Origin: Pristionchus mayeri
Lineage: Eukaryota; Nematoda; Chromadorea; Rhabditida; Neodiplogasteridae
Direction of reading: 5' to 3'
NCBI GenBank assembly: GCA_036245805.1
Contig: BTRK01000001.1
Location: 33,490,758-33,554,757 of the forward strand
DNA: 64,000 nt
Positions within the stretch are counted from its first letter, which is position 1, and each line of letters starts with the position of its first letter. The translations under genes were made by a program, and so were the position numbers. This document shows positions 13,801-25,800 of the stretch, one piece after another. The notes beneath the pieces are model-generated. The model did no database searches and was not told the DNA's origin. It was given only the letters and a program-made list of their open reading frames with translations.

Positions 13801-16800
13801 ATAGTAAAGGAAATGATAAGAAGTCATACGATATTCAGATTCCACGTCGCCGTCAGTTCATTTGGCATCGGCGGCACGAACGGACACATCGTGCTCGGAC
13901 CCTCGCCGAAGCAGAGAGATACGGTATGTTTTAGAAGACTGCAGCACTTACAAGATCCGCTTCTTGACGAATGCAAAATTCCTTGTCGCGGCTGCAACTG
14001 TACCTTTTTAGTAAAGCAAAAAAAGCAAATTCTATAGAATGAGAAGAACAGAAATTGCTGTAGTTTATACAAAAGTAATGAAATACGGTTCGCAAACTCA
14101 GGAGCCCCCGCCCTCACCGAGTCGTGTCTACATTCTTCCCGTCTCTGCGCGCACAGAAGAAGCCTGCAGACGACTCTGTGCGAGACTCGCCGACCATCTC
14201 GACCAAGGTCTCATCGAATTATTTTCTTGAACTTCGCTCTAATAAACTATCTTAAGAGACCGGATCGGTAAGATTGGACCTCCCCCGGACCTGTTTCGTT
14301 AGCAATGAGTTTCAGTTGCCCATCCTTTGTGCATGTGTACCACTTGGCCCCATGTACCACAAATGGTCACTGAATTACTGATTCCTCCTGTGGACAGGAA
14401 AAAAATTGGTCACAAATGTTAAAAATCGAAATTTCATAATTTCTCAACCCGAAAAGGTGGAGTCAAAATCTCTTTGTTGTTGTTCTAGACATCACTAATA
14501 ACCAAAATTTAACCATCCAAATCGAACCATACTCTATTGTTATGATGGTTTCACATACAAAATTTAAAATGTAGTCCATTGAATTCTGCATCGAATATCG
14601 TCCAACCGATTTCAATTTCGTTTGTCCGTCATGATCTCCCTAAGGTCCGAAACTTTACGTGTCACATTTGGCTGGTCACGATTTTTCGCATTTGCCATAT
14701 ATACCAACGTTTTTGTGTTTCTGTGGGTTTATTTGTGCGTTTAAATAATAATGACGTTAAATAGAACCGAAAAGAAATTTTGTGTATCCCATTCTGTAAA
14801 GTCGTGTTTCATACCCACCGAAGTTCTCTAATTTGTGCCTCTGAAATCCAGCTAAACAAAGTCTTCTACAATGAACACCTAGCACGCTGAGTACTATGCA
14901 CCGACGTAATTATATATCTCGCTTAAGAGATTGGTGCACGGTTTTCAAGACAATTTTTCGTATGCTCCAAATCGCAAAATGGAGGTTGTCGACAAAAATT
15001 GATGCGAGATGGCTGATGAAAAATACATAATTTAGTAATATTATGTCAATTTAAGCCCATCGAGATCAAAAACTGCTGAGAAAACGCGAGTTTTAAAAAT
15101 TTCTGAAAAATTACCTCTCGAACTCACGATTGGACCCTTGTTTGTGGTACAAAATCTCATCAGATGTTTAGCCGATCGCATGATCCTTATCATATACTTA
15201 TAGTAGAGTAGAATGTGAGATGAAATATTGCGAAATGAGACCTGTGATTCACCGGAAGATATAAATTTGTTTTGATAAATATTACGAATAATGATATTTG
15301 CAAAATAAATATATTTTATTTTCTACGATTGTTGGTGAAAAATCAAGAAGAACTGGATATAATTCATCGGAGTGAAACTAATTCTGTCTAATATTGTTAG
15401 TTGTGATCATATTTTAACTGCTTTAAGAAATTACTATCTATCAAAAAATCGAAAATCGAAAATCGAAAATACCTTTAAAGATACGTTTTAGCTGAATTAT
15501 TTTGATTTGAATGCACTGAAAAAGTCATTTGTCAGTAAAATATAATCGAACGGAACATAAATCGCAGAGAAATCAAAAATAGTTTTTTCATGATTTCTCA
15601 ATTCTCCAAAATATTTGACTTATAATTTGCTTATTTTAATTGTTTGAAGAGGCTATTTCGACATATTTAATGTTACATTCTACTCTACTATAAGTATATG
15701 ATAAGGATCATGCGATCGGCTAAACATCTGATGAGATTTTGAACCACAAACATGGGTCCAATCGTGAGTTCGAGAGGTAATTTTTCAGAAATTTTTAAAA
15801 CTCGCGTTTTCTCGATCTGGATGGGCTTAAATTGACATAATATTACTAAATTATGTATTTTTCATCGGCCATCTCGCATCAATTTTTGTCGACAACCTCC
15901 ATTTTGCGATTTGGAGCATACGAAAAATTGTCTTGAAAACCGAGCACCAAACTCTTAAGCGAGATATATAATTACGTCGGTACATAGTACTCAGCGTGCT
16001 AGGTGTTCATTGTAGAGGACTTTGATAATAGGATTTTAGAGGCACAAAATATAGAACTTCGGTGGGTATGAAACACGACTTTACAGAATGGGATACACAA
16101 AATGTCTTTTCGGTTCCATTTCATGTCATTATTATTTAAACGTATAAATAAACCCATAGAAACACAAAAACGTTGGTATATATGGCAAATGCGAAAAATC
16201 GTGACCAGCCAAATGTGACACGTAAAGTTTCGGACCTTAGGGAGATCATGACGGACAAACGAAATTGAAATCGGTTGGACGATATTCGATGCAGAATTCA
16301 ATGGACTACATTTTAAGCATGGTAAGACCTGGGGGTCTCTCAATATATCAACTGTATGTGTGAAAAAGTGAAAATTTTGTATGTGAAACCACAATAACAA
16401 TAGAGTATGGTTCGATTTGGATGGTTAAATTTTGGTTATTAGTGATGTCTAGAACAACAACAAAGAGATTTTGACTCCACCTTTTCGGGTTGAGAAATTA
16501 TGAAATTTCGATTTTTAACATTTGTGACCAATTTTTTTCCTGTGCACAGGAAGAATCAGTAATTCAGTGACCATTTGTGGTACATGGGGCCAAGGGGTAC
16601 ACATGCACAAAGCATGGGCGCCTGAATCTCATTGCTAACGAAACAGGTCCGGGGAATGGCCATTATGGTCGATTCTTACCGATCCGACCTCTTAATAAAT
16701 TATAATTCATATGAGCGAGATAAAACCTCAAACGAAAATACGTTCAAAACGTAAGGCTTTTCATAATTTCGGATACACTGCATTTCTAATGCAAATAGGA

Positions 16801-19800
16801 TACAATTTGGCTGAAAATAACATCCAACGCCCCGAAATTTGCATTATTTCACATGATTTCACGTCATGCGCAGATAAATGAATATTACAATTGCAATTCA
16901 GGCGCCGACCTCGCCACCGTCGCCTCCACTCTCCAGCGTCGTCGCGACGTCTTCAAGCACCGCTTCGCTATCGTCGCTCGAGACGTCGACGAGGCCATCC
17001 GACGACTCCGCAACGTCGATAACGTCATCTCAGCAGGCGCCGATTTCGGCAACGACGCGCTAGCCTTCTACTTCGCGCCGCAGGTATGTACTAAAAGGCC
17101 CAAGCCAATTTTCCTTTTGAGTATTGAACTAAACTTAAACGGAAATCGTTTCAGTTATTTTCATTTGATATTTTTGCATTTTCTTTCAGCTTTTCCATGT
17201 AATTTTTGCAGGGAGTTCAATACCCAGACATGGAAAAGGCCACGCTCGAGCTTGCGCCTGTATTCGAGAGGACGCTAGAGAAGCTCTCCTCCATCGTCAG
17301 GGAGAAGATCTCGCTCGACCTCTACCGCGAAATGTACCCTAGAGAGGTACAGTTTATATTTCGGTTCACTGTCCCTTCATTTCCTACGCTCTATCGTCAA
17401 TCAACCGTTCGAGAGACTGTGTGAAATGAGGATAGTTAAAACTCTTACAGAACGCCGCAACGACTAATTGCGAATTTTCTGTACAAAAAAAGACGGTGAC
17501 CCGAATTGCAAACTTTAGGGAGAGGAGTCGAGGATCAAGGACGCTGATTTGGCCCAGATAGCAATCTTCTCCATATGTCAAGCAATCACTCAGCAGCTGG
17601 CCGGGTTTGGCGTGGAGGTACACAACTTCCTAAATAGCTCATGAGAAAGGCTATTTTCAACTTGCATTCACAATACATTCTAAACAGCTCTGCATAACAG
17701 AGACTACACTCTTCTTCCAGGCAATAGCACGCAAAAAGACCCGTGCTTTCCAGCGACTCATGCAATCGCATATGTTTAGGCGGACCGCTGCATCGGGCAC
17801 TCCGTCGGCGAGTACGCCGCGATGGCCTACGGCGAGGCTGCGACTCCTGCTGAGCTGCTGCAGCTGCTGATCGCGAGGGGAAGGCTGGTGGCTACTACTC
17901 CGAATGCAAGAATGCTCGCTGTCAGAGGAGAACTGCCTCCTCTGCCTGAAGACATCGAGATATCCGCGCATCTATCGGAGAATATGATGTTGGTTGCTCA
18001 GGAATTTTTTGCATTCCTTAGACATATGTATTGGATACGATTTCATCGAAATTTGGCTTTACAACCTAAATTGTAGGAGATGTTTGAACTAGCACAAGAG
18101 GCAGAACAATCTCGAAATTGCCAAAAGATCCTACACAATTCTCTAACCAGGAATTACCCTCCTATTTTCCGCATGGGTCGTAAATCTGTAAACCTATTGC
18201 ATTTCAGATGTATCGTCGGGCCGCCTGCCTCCATCGAGGACTTCACCTCAACCCTCCTCTCCGCCGGTCTAGAGTGGAAGGAGCTCGAGACCGCTCACGG
18301 CTTCCACTCCTACATGCTCGAGCCAATTCTGCCCCAATTCGATCGCGAACTCCGCCAGATTCGCTTCAAGCGCCTGCGCAAGACCTTGATCTCCAACGTG
18401 GACGGAAAGTCTCGCAGAGAAATCACGCCAAACTACTGCAAGACGCACATGAGGTGCGCCATCCGCATCGACAAGTGCGTCAACGCACTGAAAACGGACA
18501 AGAAGACGCGCGCGGTGCTGCAGATCGGGCCCTCGGGTATCCTCGAGAATCTCCTGGCGAACTCTGGTGTGGTCGTAGTCAACACTTGTGACTCCAAGCG
18601 GAACCACGAGCGGTTCCCGAACCGAAGCCAGCTGTTCGAGGCGCTGGCTCAGCTCTGGTGTCATGGGCACCGACTCAACTTCGGCGCCATCAACCCTGCC
18701 GACGCGTTTGATGAGAGCATGCCTACGTACGCCTTCGATCAAGTGCGCTGCTGGAAGGAAAGGAAGTCGTCATCTACAATTGAAGCTGTCAATCGTGTGT
18801 TCAGTCAAGGATGGGCTCCTCTGAGCCTTAAGCCAACTGTCATAGACGGCAAGAGAGTGCTCATCTTCGTAAATGGAGAGCCCGAGGTCGAGCTGAAGGA
18901 GCTTCTGCTGGATCTAGAGAAGAAACACTGCAAGGTGGAGGTAGCTAGAAAGCTCAACGATGACGCCATCAAGAACTCATCAGACTTCAAGCCGGACCTC
19001 GCCCTCTTCGTGATTCAGAAAGCGACGTCGCTCGACGACACCTTCTTCGCGTCGTTTGCCATCCGACGTCACGTCCTCGCAGCTCGTCCGGTGCCCTTCG
19101 TCATCGTCGATCTGGAAGTGACGCCGTTGTCTTCGACAGTGATCGGATCTCTGAGAGAACAGCACCTCCTTGCGCCGGGAATGAATGTCTACGTGGAGAA
19201 CTCCCTAAGAGCTCCTCTCCTGCCGCTGGTAGAGAAGCTTGCTTCTGGTGCTCCTGCCGACCAACTGATGGTGCTCCCAGGAGGCAAGCTGATGCAGCTG
19301 GCATACTCGGAGACTTCTGCAGCAGCAGCTGATGAGATGCGGCTGCACGGCCGGGTGCTGATGATGGGAGGCTCTGGAGCCATCGGGAAATCGCTGGTTC
19401 GTGAGGTGTTACACCGAGTGAAGGAAGGGACTACAGTAGTGATCGCCAGCCGGAACGCCACGTCGAAACATCCCGCGGATCTCGCCGCACTGGCAGCAGA
19501 ACGAGGTCATCGTCTAGAAGCCGTGGATGTGGACGTACTCGACGAAACCCAAGTCTTCGAACTCATCGCCAGGCTAAAAGACCTGTCTACCGTCGTCAAC
19601 GTCGTCGGTCTTCCACCCGTCGAAAACCTCGACAAACCCCGCTCGGAGGTCCTCAAAGTGCTTCAATCGAAGATCACGTCAACTGAGAACGTCATTCTCG
19701 CCCTTGAAAAGAGTCAAAAGCGGCTCGAGAACCTGGTCCTCATCTCCTCCCTGAGTGCCCTGCTCGGACTTCAGGGCACCGAGGAGTACGCTGCTGCTAA

Positions 19801-22800
19801 TGGATATCTCGATTCTCTCGCCTCAACGTTATCTGGTCTCGTCGACAACGTCGTCTCGATTCAGTGGCCGGCCTGGAAGGACGGAGGCATGGCGGCGGAG
19901 ACTACGTCGCCGATCTCGTCGTTGCTAAACGATGGAGCGATCACTCACGTCGAGGGAAGACGATTGTTCAGAGAAGCCCTGAAGTACAGATGCGTCGTTG
20001 CCGTGGCGAAGATGCATCCGATGCAGCTGAAGAACGAGATCGGACGTCGTCTTAGAGGAGCAGACGACGTCGACGTTGAAGGAGCTTCAGATGACGTGAT
20101 GACTCCCGCGGAGATCGTCAGGGACATCTGGAGCACCATCTTGTCTGCAGGAGAAGTGAAGGATGGAGACAACTTTTTCGAGATTGGTGGAAATTCGCTG
20201 AATGCGCTGCAGATCTCGTGGGCTGTGAATAAGAGACTGAGGTGAGAGATCGATTTCTTCGCACAATGTTCGTATTCTAGTATCCATATTTTACACATAG
20301 TATTAGGTTGAACAGAAAGTCTTTATAAACTTTTTATATCCCTTCTTCTGACAATAAAGCGCAAGAGCGAAATCAAACGTATGCACCATTGTTATCTACG
20401 ACAAATCTCCAACGTTCAGGCAACTTATGGATTCCCTCCTTATAGAACCCATCTCGGCGCGAATCAAAATATTGCTTGAGTGCGGCCTCGATCACCCCAC
20501 GGGAAGTGAAGGATCTCTGATCGAGATGACGGGTCAGATCCGAGAACAACCAATAATCCGAAGGGGCCAAGCCAGGAGAATACGGTGCATGAGGGAGAAC
20601 CATCCAGCCGTATTTGGACAGCTCCTGCTTGACCTGCCGTGCAACATGGGGTCGGGCGTTATCGTGTTGATAGTACACTTTCTTGCCGTTCAGGGCAGAT
20701 TGTGCGAATTTCTTCTTGAGATTCCGTAGTTGTTTAGTGTAGACATATCCAGTAATTATCCGCTTCTCGGGTAGGAGCTCCCAGTAAATCGGGCCATCCA
20801 CTCCCCACCAGGCAGAGAGCAAGATTTTCATAGGGTGAAGGTCAGGCTTTGCGACGTCCTGTGGGGTCTCATTGGCATCCACCCACTGTGCCCTCCTATG
20901 GTGATTCTCATAGCAGACCCACTTCTCGACCCCTGTTATGAGACGGTCCAACCATCGATCTCCAGCGTGATGAGTGAGTAGAGAAAGGGAATCGTCGACA
21001 CGGTGGTCAAACTGGTCTTGGGTCAATTTGTGGGGTATGAAACGGCCTAGCTTCTTCTTCTTGCCAATGGAGACCAATCATTTTACGATGGTGCTTTGCG
21101 ATACCCCAAGTGTGGCTGCCATGTCGCGGGTATTTGGAAAGGATCCAATTCCACTACGATCCGTAGCGCATCCAAATCCAGCTCGGGTGGCCTCCCAGAC
21201 CGGTCATGATCATCCATGGAAAAGTCCCCCTTCTCGAAGAGTTGGTACCAATTGCGCATGGTCTGGTAGTGAGTGGCATATGAATCGTACACTTCAGCCA
21301 ACTGACGTTCCTATTCCTTCATTGTAGTGTGAGAGAGAAATACGAATAACAGAACGTTGCGGATGTGCAAGGCCGTGGGAACAAACATCGTGGTCTTACT
21401 AGTGGCAGAATGAAAGGCGTGGAATGGGGAGTTGTTGACCACATAGTCCCTTTGTCATGTGTTATTCACTAGAGGCGAGGGAACACCAAAGGTATCGTGC
21501 ACTGAGCAGTGATCGAGCAAAACAGTTTATAAAGACTTTCTGTTCAACCTAATACATATTTCGATAACATCCGCATTTCAACGATTATTAACAATATGAT
21601 TGTGAACACATCCTGTTATCGGAGCTAATATTTTATTGAATTGATTAAATTTAGGTGTTCATCAAGAGTGAATCTACTTTTCGAATTCCCGGTTTTTGCC
21701 GATTTCGTGAGCGAAGTGATGAAGGAGGCGAACAAGGGCGATGATGGAATCAAGGTTATTCTTCTTCTATGCGTTTTCGAGGTTTTTCCATAATATTCGG
21801 AAAAAATATGCTTCCAATCTTGCTTTACACTGTCGTATCAGTGTTCTCCCGTGAAGACTGGTGTACCTGTAGTGTACCTTCCCTGGCGATTGCGAATTTC
21901 TAAAGTATGATATCATTATTTATAATAAGTCTGTTTGTTCAGATCTTGGACAAAACGAGCAAGCTGCCGTTGACCTACGCCCAGGACAACATGTTCCTGC
22001 TCAAGCAGCTGGAGAGGGGCACCCACTATAATATCGTTTTCTCTACCGAGGTAAGAAATAATTTGATCATCTGAAGTATTCTAATGTTGTTTCCAAAGAT
22101 TTGTTGCTTAAGAGTTCAATAATCTATGGAATTTTTTTGAGAAAAATAATCTCTGTGAGTGATAGTAAAGTAACGAGAAACAACTGGATAGAAATAAAAC
22201 AGAGCTATTCAGCAATACGGTGAGATGGACGAGCGAGCAATGCGTGCCGCGATCATGGCCGTAGTCGCGCGTCAGCACTCGATGCGCTCCGTCTTCCTGC
22301 AAAGCGGTATTTCATTAATTGTATCCATCATAAATTTTAATATTTTTTTCCAAAATTCCTTAAAGTATGGTTTACTTATCCATGATCCATGGTAGTTGCA
22401 GTTCGTATCAACAGTACTGATATTTGTTTAAAATGGTTTTCTGGTTTACGGGCTTATAGAGAATATTCTCATTCAGGTCTCGATGAGCCCAGTCAGTCCG
22501 TGTTCTCGCTCACCGAGTGCTACCAGCTAATCGATTACAAGGAGATGAGCGAGGATGAGGTTGGGTCGTTGATTAAAAGAGCTCATTCATTGCCAGCGTT
22601 CCAAAAAAAACTAATTTAGAATTACAACTTCACTTACAGTAGTAGAAAAGCTGTGATGTTGCCACTTCAGTACCAACAACTCGTGGCATCCGAGCTAGCC
22701 TGGGAGTTTGACCTCGCCCAGATACCGCTTCGCATCATTTCAACCAAAGTCGGCGATCGATACTCGGTCATCTTCTCGCAGTACCATATCATCACTGATG

Positions 22801-25800
22801 GATGGTCAGTGAATATTTGCATCATATTTGCATAAACATGAATGGTTTCAACAAGCGCCACCCACATCTGGCACATTATAGATGCGCTCACGACTAGAAT
22901 TCTAAAAACAAATCAAAGTAACATGCTATTTAAAAATGCGAATGAACAGGTCTTCGACTTTAGATCGAATGACTTTCACGTCATGCCGTCTTTGAAATAT
23001 CAACTTCATAGTTCTCATCCGGCCCAGATTCGGTTCGTATTGCATCAAAGTGTTACAGGTCCATGACGATTCTGGCCAGGGAACTGACGGCGGCGTATCA
23101 TCACTTCATCGGAAGAGGAGAGAGACTGCCACCGCTTCAGGTAGGTCACACCATGCTCATACAACTCGTGCTCATTTCTCTGTCCCGATACAAGCTGAAA
23201 GGTCTTTTGTCAGCATATGGAAAGATCTAGATGATTTCGAAAATCAGTTGCTGGCTTAATTTCATGACAAATGCGATACTCAGGTCTCTATCGCCGATGT
23301 CGCTGGGTGGCAGCGATCGGAGAGCAACGTCGCCTCGCTCAAGGCAGATGTCGAAGCACTCAAGACGCGTCTTTTAGGCAAGAGAGCTACGAGGATCCTG
23401 CCCAGCAAGGTCCGCCATCCACAGACTTTCAGAGAATATGCCTGAAATCATCTGAATAATCAAGCGTTATTTGCGTTAATCATTGACATAAGGGAATAAG
23501 TAAACTTCTTTTTATGTATTTTATTAGTATTGAGCGATATAGTGATGACATGGAACTTATAGGCACGCCCGTTGAAGATGACCAAGAACTGCGACAAAGT
23601 TAGCGTCATGCTGCCAAAGGAGGTTACGGCCAGGTATGCGTGGCTTGACCAGAAATTGTTTTCTCAGTCCACATTTAATCTCGTCCGTCTGATTCTGCGA
23701 GGGAATTGGGAATAAAGCGTGTCATTTCCTGTGAATCTATCGATGCTTCAGTTCGAGAAACGATACCACAGTATCTTCTTTATACTCTTTCGCCACTCGA
23801 ACGGTCGCGAGTGTAGGATAGGAGGAGACTATTACCCGAATTACAATCACTAATATCCAGGGCTGATGCACTTGCCGCGAAGGAGAAGTCAACCGCCTAT
23901 GCCGTGTACCTGTCCTATTTCTTGAAGACGCTCAGGGCATGGAGCGAGGTTATTCACCTTTTTTTTAAATTTGTAGACGATTCGTGTCTCCGTTATGCAA
24001 ATAGGAGTCAATCAGATTCCCATCGATTGTTCACTATTAATGCATTCATTGACACTAGAATTTGGTCATTGACTATTCAATTAATTTTATCACTGTGTAT
24101 GAGGCAATGAGGCAATATCAACAGTCTTACTTAGTGTGTATCGTCCGTAGTCTCGTTCCCTATTATTCCGTTCCGCATATAATATGATTCCGCCTTAGGA
24201 GGAAGAGCTGGACGATATCGTCATCGGCTGCCCGGTTTCCGGTAGAAGCAGACCCGAGATGAACGACCTTGTCGGATACTTCCTCAACAACTCGATCATT
24301 GATGTGGAGGTGAAACCGGAGGAGGAGGTGGAGAGCGTGCTGAAGAAGGTAAGGGAGGAAACAGGAGTCAGAGAAAAGATAAAATGTCGTCTAATTCTAC
24401 CCACTCAATCCCAAACAAACCAGTCAATAACATTAATAAACTTTGAGGTTAATTAGGAAAAGGTGGAGAGCATGCTGGAGATGGTAAGGGGTAAGGGAGG
24501 AATGAGCAGTTAGAGAAACAATACCGATTTCGCATCATTCTACCCGCTCGAGCACAATTGAACGATTTCGAATTTTACTTTACAGCTTCTTTCGGAATTA
24601 AAACTTGTTTGTGATCAGGCATATTATGATGAACATTTTATCACGTGTATCACGAGTCAGTGGATGAAAAATTACCCCCTCGGAAACATTTTCAAAAAAG
24701 TTGTGCCAGATTCGACTCGTATTATAGTATTAGAATACACTAGGCGTAAGATTTCGATAAATATGGTTCATTGGTCCCAGAACCGCCTTTTAGGAATTTT
24801 CCGGTTTTGCATCCGGCTATGATGTATTTCAGCTCCCAGATGAGCTAGAAACATGGCACTGGGCTCAAAATGTGGGGAAAATGATTTCCAAAAACTTTTA
24901 TGTTTAGTGTGAGACGATTAGACAAACAGTAAAAATGAGCCGGATGAAAAACCTGTTTTGCCATCAAAAAATAAATATTATCTCTATCAAGCGGTATCGT
25001 GCTACAGAATTTTAATGCAAATTATGAAAGAAGAAGTGTATGTGTGTGATATAAAAATATAAAAACTGAATTCGAAGTGGCTTCAATTTGACAATTTTTA
25101 CTCAAACATGCCACTATGAAGAAAAAGTCGAAAAAATGACTTTTTCGAAAGTCTGATTTTTCTTCATGTAACGTTCAAATATTATTGTTGGTGAAAAGCA
25201 AGAGTAGGAAATCGTGTTTTGGAGCAGGGTTCTTCGAGGATGAGCGCGACGTGCCAAGATATTTCAAAATTGTGCAAAATTTTGAATATAAATTTGTAAT
25301 CAAAAAATGCGAGTACAACCCTGCTCCATTACACGATTTTCTACTCATACTTTTCACCAACAACAACATTTGAACGTTACATGAAGAAAAATCAGACTTT
25401 CGAAAAAGTCATTTTTTCGACTTTTTCTTCATAGTTGCATGTTTGAGTAAAAATTACCAAATTGAAGCCACTTCGAATTCAGTTTTTATATTTTTATATC
25501 ACCCACATACACTTCTTCTTTCATAATTTGCATTAAAATTCTGTAGCACGATACCGCTTGATATAGATAATATTTATTTTTTATTGGCAAAACAGGTTTT
25601 TCATCCGGCTCATTTTTACTGTTTGTCTAATCGACTTGCACAAAACATGAAAGTTTTTGGAAATAATTTTCCACACATTTTAGCCCAGTGCCATCTTTCT
25701 AGCTCATCTGGGAGCTGAAATACATCATAGCCGGATGCAAAACCGGAAAATTCCTAAAAGGCGGTTCTGGGACCAATGAACCATATTTATCGAAATCTTA

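Larger units (their letters stand above)
20096..21754 (+). other. Carrier protein domain 2 (ACP2) at the PKS-NRPS boundary
   Basis: Exon 18208-20241 ends with [18 protein letters not shown] and [17 protein letters not shown], where the serine of GGNSL is the pantetheine site. The last helix is in exon 21655-21754 ([18 protein letters not shown]). The intron between them (20242-21654) holds a mariner element. This carrier hands the polyketide to the condensation domain. Confidence 0.85.

Noticed and set aside
14579..16400. Open frames in both arms of the 14256-16691 palindrome encoding nearly the same peptide ([18 protein letters not shown]...)
   Set aside because: They are mirror images of one repeat arm, short, without transposase motifs; they reflect arm identity rather than genes.
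18080..18207. Open in-frame extension upstream of the 2034-bp exon
   Set aside because: Would add about 43 residues with no AT similarity inside the AT fold; more likely an intron that happens to be open, though the junction is unresolved.
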